Virus record (IMG/VR): IMGVR_UViG_3300050821_004106
Coordinates: 1 to 30,093 of that record
Origin: a virus
DNA: 30,093 bases
Reading direction: 5' to 3' (one strand)
The translations under genes were made by a program, and so were the position numbers. Below, one piece after another: positions 13,048 to 21,486 of the stretch (position 1 is its first letter; each line of letters opens with the position of its first letter). The notes under the pieces are model-generated. The model had not been told where the DNA came from. It ran no database searches and saw only the letters and a program-made list of their open reading frames with translations.

Positions 13048-14245
13048 TGATAATAAAGTTATTGGTGATCCGTTAGAAGATGTTTTAGACGATACTAGTA
13101 ATGAGCAAGAGGAGGAAATAGAAAAAGTAGAAAATAAAGAATTAGAGGAAGAAAATGAAGAAGATGATGAGTTAGAAGATAAAGAAGAAGATAAAGAAGA
13201 AGAAGAGTTAGAAGGAGATGAAGAAGACGAAGATACAGAAGTAATAGTAAAACCAAGAATTTCCGATATTAAAAAAGAATTTCCTGGAATTTTTACTAAG
13301 TTTCCTGATCTTAAAGATGCTTTCTTTAAATCTTATGAGTATGAAAAATTATTTCCTACTATAGACGATGCAAAAGAGGCTTTCAATGATAATGAAGCCT
13401 ACTTAAATCTTCGTGAGTCTGTACTATCAGGTAATCCTGAACTATTACTTACCGGACTTAAAAGTACAGACACTGAGGCATACACTCTTTTTACTAGGAG
13501 ACTTCTTCCAACATTATTTAAAAATGATAAGGATTTATACACAGAAGTTGTTACTCCAGCGATAGAAGGCTTATTTAAAAATGCCTTTAAAGAGGCTAAA
13601 AAACATTCTAATGAAAACTTAGAAAATGCTTGTTTGGAGTTAGTAGAACATATTTTTGGTAGTGATGAGTTACTCACCAAAAATATTACTTATACTAAAG
13701 AATTAAAAGCAACTAAACCCGAAGAAGTAACTCAACGAGAAACAGAACTGTATAATTCTGCTAGAAATGATTGTGCAGAAAAGATTGATAAATCTATAAG
13801 ATTAGAAATAAGAAAAGGATTAGACCCAAATAATGAATTAGTGCCATTTATACGTAAAAGTATTATTAGTTCTGTTGTCAGAGAGTTAGACAAACAATTA
13901 GGAGTAGATACTAAATTCCAAGCAACACAATCGGCAAGATGGGGAGTAGCAAAAAGAAAAGGATTTGATGAATCTAGTAAACGTCAGTTAATAAATGCGG
14001 CCCTGGCACGTATAAAGCCTATGATTCCTCAATTAAGAGAAAAATTTAAAAATGCTGCTCTTGGTAGTGCAAAAAAGAGAAGTGATGATACTCGTGAACA
14101 AATAACTAGAAATACCCCAAATAAAAGAGAAATTACTGGTGGAAATAGAAATGTAGGTAAAGGTAAACTAGACTCAAGTAAAATTGATTATAGTAAAACC
14201 AGTGACCTTGATTTATTTGAAGATCGTGTAGTTCTTAAACGTTAA
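13040..14245 (+). CDS. Scaffolding protein (401 aa)
   Basis: The internal scaffold guides coat assembly and leaves before or during packaging. The N-terminal 70 residues are almost all Glu/Asp/Lys (for example NEEDDELEDKEEDKEEEELE), and the body is helical with no enzyme motifs. The C-terminus is basic (RSDDTREQITRNTPNKREI, ending VVLKR), as expected for the coat-binding tail of scaffolds. Immediate position before the coat gene strongly supports the call. It overlaps the end of the ATP-grasp gene by 8 bases. Confidence 0.8.
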   Translation: MPNDNKVIGDPLEDVLDDTSNEQEEEIEKVENKELEEENEEDDELEDKEEDKEEEELEGDEEDEDTEVIVKPRISDIKKEFPGIFTKFPDLKDAFFKSYEYEKLFPTIDDAKEAFNDNEAYLNLRESVLSGNPELLLTGLKSTDTEAYTLFTRRLLPTLFKNDKDLYTEVVTPAIEGLFKNAFKEAKKHSNENLENACLELVEHIFGSDELLTKNITYTKELKATKPEEVTQRETELYNSARNDCAEKIDKSIRLEIRKGLDPNNELVPFIRKSIISSVVRELDKQLGVDTKFQATQSARWGVAKRKGFDESSKRQLINAALARIKPMIPQLREKFKNAALGSAKKRSDDTREQITRNTPNKREITGGNRNVGKGKLDSSKIDYSKTSDLDLFEDRVVLKR

Positions 14246-14259
14246 AAGAGGATAATTAT

Positions 14260-15588
14260 ATGCCAGGTACAGAAGCTCAAGTTCTTGCTTTGGAACTTGA
14301 AAAAGTAGAAGAAAAAATTGCAATTGCATTTGAAAGAGATGATACTTTTTTTTCACAGGTAGAAAAAAGGCCAGCGGAAGTAGTTAGTTCATTTGCTATG
14401 AGAGTACCACTAGAATTAAGGCCCGGAGGAAAACCAGGTCAGTGGACTAGTGAAGGTGGAGATATGGGTACTGGTGATATGCCTTATTATGATAAGGCAG
14501 AAATCAATACTGTAGAACTTATTTGGCGTGCTCAGTGGTCTTTACGTCGAAAATTTGCCACTGATAATAATAGAAAAGCAATTGTAAATGCTTTTAAGAG
14601 AGACATAGCTAGTGCAATGAAATCATTTCGTAGGTTTAATGATTCTCTTTGCATGACAAGTAATGCTGGCCAGTTAGGAACAGTAGGAAGTGTTACTACT
14701 TCTGGGGGTCAGGATACTTATATTTGCAATGTAGATGGTTTTGGAACTCGTTTGATGCAAAGTGGCTGGGAAATTGATATTTGGGACCCTACATTAACTA
14801 TCAAAAGAACTGGTCATGGTCCTGGAAATGGAGGTTCTTACCAGATTAATTTCTGGGATGTAGCTAACAAAGTAGTTTCTGTTAATGGTTCTCCTTCTCT
14901 TACTGCTGGAGATCAAGCTGTGCAACCAGGAGATATTATTGTAGCTCAAGGGTCTACATTTCAAATTAATAACCTTTACCCCGGAAATACACTTACTGCT
15001 AATCCTCCTACTGCCATTGCAGGTGTTCAGTATCAGAACAGTAATAGTTCTATTGGATCTTGGAATGGATTTAATCGTTCTACTACTCCTGAAATCAGAG
15101 CAAATGCTGTTGTAGCATCTGGACCTTTTGCTATTCCTATGGCTCGTTTAGCGATTAATAAAATAGGAAACAGGCTAGGAATGGAGAATATGAAGAAGTT
15201 GAATGCTTGGATGCATCCTGCCCAAGCTCAGCAGTACGAAGAATTAGCACAAGAGAGTATTATTATTAATAAAGAAGCTAAGGAACAGGGAGTAGATTTA
15301 TATTTTAATGATAATATGAGACTCGCTGGTGCTCCAGTCAAGAAACATTTTGGTTGGGATATGACAAGAATTGATTTTCTTGATATGGATTTAATGGGTC
15401 GTGCTGAGTTTTATCCTTGCCGCTGGCATAAAGATGAGAATGGAAATCGTGTATTTGTTGGCAGGGGAACTTCTGGTGGATTACAGGCAATAGAATTTAG
15501 TTATATCATTTGTGCATGGCAAATGTATTGTGCTAATCCAGCGGGTTTGTCAAACATTAATACACTTACTGTTCCTAGTGGTTATTAA
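14260..15588 (+). CDS. Major capsid (coat) protein (442 aa)
   Basis: This forms the icosahedral shell. It follows the scaffold, and a ribosome site AAAGAGG precedes ATG 14260. The N-terminal helical arm (LALELEKVEEKIAIAFERDD) is followed by a region resembling the HK97-fold E-loop and P-domain (ELIWRAQWSLRRKFATDNNRKAI, RDIASAMKSFRRFNDSL), an inserted beta domain (about residues 140-290) and a C-terminal A-domain-like part (INKIGNRLGMENMKKLNAWMHPAQAQQYEEL). Length is normal for P22-like or related podovirus coats. It carries four CGCTGG/CCAGCG hexamers. Confidence 0.85.
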   Translation: MPGTEAQVLALELEKVEEKIAIAFERDDTFFSQVEKRPAEVVSSFAMRVPLELRPGGKPGQWTSEGGDMGTGDMPYYDKAEINTVELIWRAQWSLRRKFATDNNRKAIVNAFKRDIASAMKSFRRFNDSLCMTSNAGQLGTVGSVTTSGGQDTYICNVDGFGTRLMQSGWEIDIWDPTLTIKRTGHGPGNGGSYQINFWDVANKVVSVNGSPSLTAGDQAVQPGDIIVAQGSTFQINNLYPGNTLTANPPTAIAGVQYQNSNSSIGSWNGFNRSTTPEIRANAVVASGPFAIPMARLAINKIGNRLGMENMKKLNAWMHPAQAQQYEELAQESIIINKEAKEQGVDLYFNDNMRLAGAPVKKHFGWDMTRIDFLDMDLMGRAEFYPCRWHKDENGNRVFVGRGTSGGLQAIEFSYIICAWQMYCANPAGLSNINTLTVPSGY

Positions 15589-15605
15589 TTTAGTAGTAGG
15601 AAACA

Positions 15606-16157
15606 ATGGAATATACTTCACCAAATCAATGGCCTAACTTAGCTAAACAAATAAATAATTTCTTAATTAAAGATTTTATTAATCCTAAGAGAGAGCCGAT
15701 ATTTAGGTTAGTTTGGGGACCAGATTGTTTAGAGAAACGCTACGGTGAGTTTAATATTCATACAAAAGAAGGTATATTTTTAAAAACAGTTAAGGGAATC
15801 CATGAAGTTAAAAAGTACTGGTATTTACCACCCACTTGGATTATTGAAAAGTGGTATCCTCCTTATCCTGATCCCGAACTAGAAGATGGTGGAGTTAATG
15901 GGTTTTATATTCCTATATTTGTATACGCTAAAGGCAGTGAAGTTTTACCATTAAATCCATTAGTTGCTGAAATAGTAAAGTATAAAGCTATTTCTCCAGC
16001 TCTATCGCCAGCATTATTAAAAAGTATTAGTGATTTACATGAAAAGGAAAAAGAGGAAGAAATAGATAAGTATTTTGATGATTTAGCTGATGAAATTACT
16101 ATAGGAGATGATATAGCTGGAAGGTTACACAATAAGTCTGGTGTTTCCTTACACTAA
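15606..16157 (+). CDS. Hypothetical protein after coat (183 aa)
   Basis: TAGGAAA precedes ATG 15606. The first 90 residues are rich in Trp, Tyr and Pro (IFRLVWGPDCLEKRYGEF, KKYWYLPPTWIIEKWYPPYPD), which suggests a compact protein-binding fold. The C-terminus is a charged helix (SISDLHEKEKEEEIDKYFDDLADE). I do not recognise a family. Position right after the coat gene suggests a head-completion or chaperone-like function, but this is inference only. Confidence 0.6.
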   Translation: MEYTSPNQWPNLAKQINNFLIKDFINPKREPIFRLVWGPDCLEKRYGEFNIHTKEGIFLKTVKGIHEVKKYWYLPPTWIIEKWYPPYPDPELEDGGVNGFYIPIFVYAKGSEVLPLNPLVAEIVKYKAISPALSPALLKSISDLHEKEKEEEIDKYFDDLADEITIGDDIAGRLHNKSGVSLH

Positions 16158-16165
16158 AATAAAAA

Positions 16166-16855
16166 ATGGCAATAGAATCGATTTTACAAGATAGATTTAC
16201 AGGATATGTAGATATTTCAACTATAGTATCTATATATCCACATGCTTTAGATGAATATAAACCAGGAATTTACCCTGGAAGATTTAAAATTCCGATGTGT
16301 ATGGACGAAGAAAATCCTATCATATTTGAAGTTAAACCTTCTATTCATCTTGTACAACTTCCAGACAAGCCTGTAATTCAAATGGAAACTCCTAGTTTTA
16401 GAATTGCAGAAGCTATTGTACGTGATTTCTACTCTGCTGTTCCTGAAGTTAATTTAGCTAGTAATTCCAAGCCAGGAATTGTATGTTTACAAGGTCAAGT
16501 TAGTTTAGGAGAATTTCTAACTAAATATAAGACTTTGCATACAGATATGAAGAATCAGCAAAACCGCTGGTTTTTAGATCTTATAAAAAGAACTGATAAT
16601 GATTGGAATAGGTATCAATCCCATAAAGTAGTAATGCCAATGGCTATCTTTGCTGCTAAGAAATTAGGTTTTACAGCAGAAAACAAACAGTGGTTACAGG
16701 ATGCACAGTCTATTTTAGAACAACCGTTGTGTCCTATATGTGCAGATGTTATAAAAACAGCAGCAGTTATTTGTCAGTGTGGATATATTCTTAAACCTAA
16801 AGAGTATGAAAAAGCAGTTAGTGAAGGAAGAATTGTTGATAGGAGAGTAGCCTAA
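16166..16855 (+). CDS. Hypothetical protein with C-terminal zinc ribbon (229 aa)
   Basis: The body is mixed alpha/beta (for example YPGRFKIPMCMDEENPIIFEV, PSFRIAEAIVRDFYSAVPEV). The last 45 residues form a zinc ribbon: Cys189-x2-Cys192 and Cys203-x-Cys205 (CPIC...CQCG), followed by a helix (LKPKEYEKAVSEGRIVDRR). The second pair has a single residue between the Cys, which is less usual. There is no clear ribosome site, 8 bases lie between it and the previous gene, and its stop overlaps the next ATG (TAATG). It may be a head-tail connector or an accessory factor; the zinc ribbon suggests protein or nucleic-acid binding. Confidence 0.6.
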   Translation: MAIESILQDRFTGYVDISTIVSIYPHALDEYKPGIYPGRFKIPMCMDEENPIIFEVKPSIHLVQLPDKPVIQMETPSFRIAEAIVRDFYSAVPEVNLASNSKPGIVCLQGQVSLGEFLTKYKTLHTDMKNQQNRWFLDLIKRTDNDWNRYQSHKVVMPMAIFAAKKLGFTAENKQWLQDAQSILEQPLCPICADVIKTAAVICQCGYILKPKEYEKAVSEGRIVDRRVA

Positions 16856-17226
16856 TGGCTAATTCATTTACAGTGTTAAAACACTGGTCAGATACTAAAG
16901 TAATATGGGGTATTTTAAATATTAAATTGTCTGGAAGTGTTCCTGCTGGAGGAGAAATTCTTAATTTAGGTAGTACAACTGCTTTTAAAACTAGTCCTTC
17001 AGCTCCTGTACTTACCAGCGAGAATCCTATTGTGGGAACTGGAATTAGTCTTGGTCAGTATGAACTGTATTACATTCCTGGAACTAGTTTGAGTAATGGT
17101 AAGTTAGTTATGGTTAACTACTCAAATGGTAGTATTTTACAGCCAGGACAGCCATATCCTGCTGTAATGTTAAATGATTCTTTTAATTTAACTGTTACTC
17201 TTAAAAAATATGTAGATTTAGGTTAA
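16855..17226 (+). CDS. Hypothetical beta-rich small virion protein (123 aa)
   Basis: ATG 16855 overlaps the previous TAA (TAATG), so it is coupled. The product is beta-rich and Gly/Ser/Thr-rich (NIKLSGSVPAGGEILNLGST, GKLVMVNYSNGSILQPGQPYP) and ends LTVTLKKYVDLG. The shape fits a small immunoglobulin-like or beta-sandwich virion protein such as a head decoration or stopper. No family is recognised. Confidence 0.55.
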   Translation: MANSFTVLKHWSDTKVIWGILNIKLSGSVPAGGEILNLGSTTAFKTSPSAPVLTSENPIVGTGISLGQYELYYIPGTSLSNGKLVMVNYSNGSILQPGQPYPAVMLNDSFNLTVTLKKYVDLG

Positions 17227-17249
17227 TCGTTTATTAGTAAGGAGATAAA

Positions 17250-17894
17250 ATGTCAATACTTACATTACAAACAGTTCTTAGTCAGGCTAGAACACTATTA
17301 AACGATGACGCTGGATCACAGTTTCCAGACAGTATTTTAATTCCTAAAATACAATTAGCACATCAGGAATTACAGACTGCCTTATGGGATGCTGGTTCTC
17401 CTTCTGTAAGAGCTGTTAGTTCTCCTATACAAATAACTGCTGGTAATTTAACACTTACTCCAACATCATCCCCTGCATTACCAAGTGACTATCTTACTGC
17501 TTTTAGATTAATGGAAAGTGCTGCTAGTACTGGTCCCTGGACACCAATGACTGAAGTAATGTTTATTACTGATCTTCAATTAGCTGGTTATATAGCTGGT
17601 GCTACTTTAAAATGGTGGTGTAATATTCAAGATCAAATTGCTTTTTTAGGTTCAACTAATTCTCCTTATATAATAATGAATTATCGTCGTTTTATTGCTC
17701 TCCCTGTAGCAGCTACTGATTCTCTTGGTGTTCCTTTTGCAGAGCAATATCTTTCTTATAGGGCTGGAGCTTTAGCAGGAGGAAGTTTAGGTGATCCTAA
17801 TAGTTTAAAGAATTTATCTGACATGGCAACTGCTAATTTGGTTAAAGTTGTTATGGCAAATCGTGGTAAACAAATGTCTCCGATAAAACCATGA
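17250..17894 (+). CDS. Tail adaptor/connector protein, paralogue 1 (214 aa)
   Basis: This resembles the head-to-tail adaptors of podoviruses (P22 gp4-type role), which dock under the portal. AAGGAG precedes ATG 17250. The N-terminal signature SQARTLLNDDAG, then FPDS.L.PKI..AHQEL (residues 11-41), is shared with the protein at 20128 (SQARTYLNDESG, WPDS.L.P...AHNEL). The shared C-terminal part YRRFIALPVAATDSLGVPFAE matches YRGTLIAPVSLTDSLGFILAE. The two are clear paralogues, about the same length. It overlaps the spike gene by an ATGA. Confidence 0.7.
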   Translation: MSILTLQTVLSQARTLLNDDAGSQFPDSILIPKIQLAHQELQTALWDAGSPSVRAVSSPIQITAGNLTLTPTSSPALPSDYLTAFRLMESAASTGPWTPMTEVMFITDLQLAGYIAGATLKWWCNIQDQIAFLGSTNSPYIIMNYRRFIALPVAATDSLGVPFAEQYLSYRAGALAGGSLGDPNSLKNLSDMATANLVKVVMANRGKQMSPIKP

Positions 17895-20122
17895 AGAAAC
17901 TAATATTTATATCATTATTAACAATAGTATCGTTAGCACAAAGCCCAAACTTATCAAATCTCAATTATTTTGGTGGCTGGACTCAGGGTGTTAGAGCTAC
18001 TTTAGCACAACCAGTACAGTCTACTGATTTATCAATATATGTACAAAATGGTACTTGTTATTCTTATAATATAAATATACCTTGTAATATTGCGTTTTAT
18101 TCTAATCAAATTATTACCATCGATGGTGAGAATATAATGATTTGTTCTGTTAACTTAGGTACAGGCAATACTACTGTACTTAATGTTGGCTTAATTTCAT
18201 GCCCATCTATTTCTGGAAGGGGACTACAACCTACAGTTGCAGCACAGCATTTTACTAGTATAGTTAGTAATTTTACGTCTTACTCTTACAACCAACTACT
18301 CTCCTATTTACAGAATGGAGTTTTACAGCATGTTCCCGGAAATAATATAATTTCCGAGTGTGCTTTAGCAAGTAACAACAGTCAGTTTTTATTGGTATAC
18401 ACTAAAGATGTTCCGTCAAACTCTACTCAAGTATGTAATGCTCCTATAATATTTTACGGTAAAGGATCTATACTACCTTCTAGTGGAACTACATTTACAA
18501 TGTCTGTTCAATCAGCTCCTTTAAGTGATATATGTGACATAAGTTTAAATGGCAATTGTATTATAAATTCCCCTAATATTGGAGTTTATCCAGAATGGTG
18601 GGGTGCTATTGCTGGTGCTGGTGATTCTACAGCATCTTGGAATGCTATGTTTTCTAGCGTAGCTAACTACGGAAATTGTATTAATACAACATGTCCTATA
18701 AAAATTAATGTTCCATTTAATAACGGAAGATGTTATATTATTTCCTCTACTTTATCTTTTATTCAAACAATAGGAAATTCTGCAGGAGTATCTATTGAAG
18801 GTACACTACAAGCTAACGGAGTTTCAGGATCTTGTATTACTTGGGCTGGTGCTTCTACTGCCGGGGTAATGATGTTACTAAGAAATTCTCCTTACTCTTA
18901 TATTAAAAATTTAGATTTTAATGGGGGAGGTTTAGCTTGGATAGGATTGGTTGAAGACACAGATAACCTATCCTCAGGACACTCTAGTACCTATGCTATT
19001 ATAAATGAAAACCTAAGTATAGGTGGTATGAATGGACTTCCTGTCTCTAGTGTTCCATCTGCTGATATTTATATTAGCCAGCCAACTAATTGTGGACAGG
19101 TTAGTGAATTTAATTTTAGGCATTTAAACTTAACTGGTAATATAAATCATCCTGTAAAAGGAATTTATGTGTCCTGTGGTGGGAATACTAAGGATTGGAG
19201 TATAGAGGATAGTACTTTTACTGAGTTAGACATTCCTATAGATATTATATCTGGTGGTTTTAACTGGTGTCATATAGCTAAAAATGAGTTCTTACAAAGT
19301 CAAACAACAGATATAAGTATTACAACAGGTAACTGTACTATAGAAGATAATGGAAGTGAAGGAAGTGCTTCATTTTTAACTGGCGGAGGATCTAACGAAC
19401 AAACAGCTTTTACATTACAAGGTAATTACTGGAGTGGAGTTACAAACTCTTCCTTGAATGTTATTGCTTTAAGTAACGTTAGTTTAATTCTTAAGAATAA
19501 TTTATTTAATAATGGTTTTGGTACTAATCAGATTCCACGTATTTCTCTAACTAATGTTATAAAATCTAGCAATAAAATATCCTTGCTAGACAGTTCTGGC
19601 AATACCTTTGCAAATGTAACAGACACTACAGGTTTTGCTTTCGATGATTCTAATGCTGGAATTAATGTAGCATTAGAAAGCGTCTCTTGTCAGTGTTTAG
19701 TTAATGTAAAATCTTTTGGTGATTTTGGTTCTAATGGAAGTGGTACAAGTGTAACTACATTATCATCCTTTAATGGAGATGAAGGTACTAAAGTACAAAC
19801 TGTATATGTACCAGATACTCTAGCGGTAAATAATGCTCCTGGTGGAACTACTGCTATAGGTAATCCACCTAATTTACGTTTAGGTGATGTTATAAGAGTA
19901 GGTTTAAATAGTACTTTAGGTACAGGGCTTGGAAATACATTTCAGTATGCTGGTATAATTGGTTCTGGAGCTGCTAATACTGCTTACGGTATAGTTAGTT
20001 GTTATAATACAGCAAATGGATTAACAACTGCATATACTGGAGGTTCAGGAGCAGGTAGTATAATAAATTTACAGGTTACACAACACTCTGCTGTTATTAA
20101 ACTTTGTGATTTAAAACAATAA
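17891..20122 (+). CDS. Beta-helix tail spike with signal peptide (743 aa)
   Basis: A probable receptor-binding or glycan-degrading tail spike. Near residue 232 it has VYPEWWGA, the usual opening of phage beta-helix (pectate-lyase-like) domains, followed by repeating beta strands with Asn/Gly ladders to about residue 560 and a C-terminal beta domain. The N-terminus MKKLIFISLLTIVSLAQSPN is a typical Sec signal peptide with likely cleavage after SLA. Many Cys residues are present, unusual for a cytoplasmic phage spike and consistent with export. ATG overlaps the previous stop (ATGA). It lies between the two adaptor paralogues, so an adaptor-spike-adaptor block may have arisen by insertion. Confidence 0.7.
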   Translation: MKKLIFISLLTIVSLAQSPNLSNLNYFGGWTQGVRATLAQPVQSTDLSIYVQNGTCYSYNINIPCNIAFYSNQIITIDGENIMICSVNLGTGNTTVLNVGLISCPSISGRGLQPTVAAQHFTSIVSNFTSYSYNQLLSYLQNGVLQHVPGNNIISECALASNNSQFLLVYTKDVPSNSTQVCNAPIIFYGKGSILPSSGTTFTMSVQSAPLSDICDISLNGNCIINSPNIGVYPEWWGAIAGAGDSTASWNAMFSSVANYGNCINTTCPIKINVPFNNGRCYIISSTLSFIQTIGNSAGVSIEGTLQANGVSGSCITWAGASTAGVMMLLRNSPYSYIKNLDFNGGGLAWIGLVEDTDNLSSGHSSTYAIINENLSIGGMNGLPVSSVPSADIYISQPTNCGQVSEFNFRHLNLTGNINHPVKGIYVSCGGNTKDWSIEDSTFTELDIPIDIISGGFNWCHIAKNEFLQSQTTDISITTGNCTIEDNGSEGSASFLTGGGSNEQTAFTLQGNYWSGVTNSSLNVIALSNVSLILKNNLFNNGFGTNQIPRISLTNVIKSSNKISLLDSSGNTFANVTDTTGFAFDDSNAGINVALESVSCQCLVNVKSFGDFGSNGSGTSVTTLSSFNGDEGTKVQTVYVPDTLAVNNAPGGTTAIGNPPNLRLGDVIRVGLNSTLGTGLGNTFQYAGIIGSGAANTAYGIVSCYNTANGLTTAYTGGSGAGSIINLQVTQHSAVIKLCDLKQ

Positions 20123-20127
20123 ATTTT

Positions 20128-20808
20128 ATGTCTCCTAGTGCATCTACAGCATTAACAGCAATTAGTCAGGCAAGAACTTATCTTAATGATGAGTCTGGTA
20201 ATGTATGGCCTGACAGTAGGTTAATGCCTATTCTTACTACTGCTCATAATGAACTTTCTAGTAGATTAATTGCTAATGGAGTAGCTATTGTAAGACAACA
20301 GAGTCAAATTATAACAGTTCCTCCAATAAATCCACTTCAAACACCTCCTATACCTCTTCCTAACCAACCATCTAATATGGTATTTCCAATAAGTATGCAG
20401 GAAAAACAAACAGGAAGTGACATAGAGTTTTTTATAGATATGTCGCAAATGGACTTTGTTCCTATGTTAGATCCTGTTGAAGAGTTAGGTTACTGGGCTT
20501 GGATTGGCCAGCAGATAATGATTATAGGGGCTACTGTTTCTGTAGATGTTTTATTACGTTATAGAGGAACTCTTATTGCTCCTGTGTCCTTAACTGATAG
20601 TTTAGGATTTATTCTTGCCGAATTATTTTTAGGTCCTAGAGTAGCCGCACTTGCTTATATGTCTTCTGGTGACCAGCGATGGAAAGATTTTGATAAGCAA
20701 GCACAAGAAAGTTTAAGTACAGTTATTGGATATAATGTCGCTGGTAATCAAGGTGTAGGTAAAAGACGCATGGCTTATAGACGTGGTGGTAACAGAAGAA
20801 TTTATTAA
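20128..20808 (+). CDS. Tail adaptor/connector protein, paralogue 2 (226 aa)
   Basis: It shares with the protein at 17250 the N-terminal signature SQAR.YLND.SG...PDS.L.P...AHNEL (residues 13-43), the central WIGQQIMIIGATVSV stretch and the TDSLGFILAE region. It ends with a basic Arg/Gly tail (GKRRMAYRRGGNRRIY) that the other copy lacks. One copy may sit at the portal and the other may form a second ring or bind the spike. It starts 5 bases after the spike stop, with no clear ribosome site. Confidence 0.7.
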   Translation: MSPSASTALTAISQARTYLNDESGNVWPDSRLMPILTTAHNELSSRLIANGVAIVRQQSQIITVPPINPLQTPPIPLPNQPSNMVFPISMQEKQTGSDIEFFIDMSQMDFVPMLDPVEELGYWAWIGQQIMIIGATVSVDVLLRYRGTLIAPVSLTDSLGFILAELFLGPRVAALAYMSSGDQRWKDFDKQAQESLSTVIGYNVAGNQGVGKRRMAYRRGGNRRIY

Positions 20809-20823
20809 TTTTTGGTTAAATAA

Positions 20824-21486
20824 ATGATATACAAAGGACAAGCAAATTTAATTCAAAGTATTCAAAGAAAAGATATAAACTTATGGAATTTCTTGAATAC
20901 TATTGATATGTTCTTACTTGCTATTGGCAATTCAGGATCAGATAATCCACAAATAGCTGTATGCAAACAAAATAACTTTCCTAAATTATTCAGCGGACAG
21001 TCACAATTTGTGTATGTTTCAGATTATGGACATTTAATCTATTGGGACGGAGTAAACGCTAATTTTTGCGATGGTGGAAACGATTTTTATTGTCTAGCTG
21101 ATACTATTCCAAGTACAATTGGCTGGGTACAAGTCGCTGGACAAAGTATAAGTTACTTAACTCCTTTAGGATTATTAGTTCCTAAAACTTTGCTTAATAC
21201 TACAGCTACTAGTGCTTTTCTTAAAGCTACTAATACAACACCAGCGACTTTTACAAGTCCTGTGGCTGCTAAAATAACAGGAAATGTTGATACTAATACT
21301 ACGGGAATAACTGACACTACAGCTGTTATAAATAATCCAGCTTCAGGTGGAACTGCTGTAACTGTACTAAAAACATTATCAGATCCTGGGCATAATCATG
21401 TAGTTAATACAGTTCCTGGAACATTGATTAATGATAGCCTAGCTACACCTGAAAGTTTTAATAGTAAACTTTGGTATAGATTATGA
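20824..21486 (+). CDS. Tail collar/fibre-like protein (220 aa)
   Basis: The first half is a helical/beta region (NLIQSIQRKDINLWNFLNTI, QFVYVSDYGHLIYWDGVNAN). The second half is Thr/Asn/Ala-rich, with a His-rich end, DPGHNHVVNTVPG, like the metal-binding His motifs of phage tail collar and fibre tips. It lies just before the nozzle-like gene, with which it overlaps by ATGA. No ribosome site is seen. The fibre call rests on composition and the His motif. Confidence 0.5.
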   Translation: MIYKGQANLIQSIQRKDINLWNFLNTIDMFLLAIGNSGSDNPQIAVCKQNNFPKLFSGQSQFVYVSDYGHLIYWDGVNANFCDGGNDFYCLADTIPSTIGWVQVAGQSISYLTPLGLLVPKTLLNTTATSAFLKATNTTPATFTSPVAAKITGNVDTNTTGITDTTAVINNPASGGTAVTVLKTLSDPGHNHVVNTVPGTLINDSLATPESFNSKLWYRL

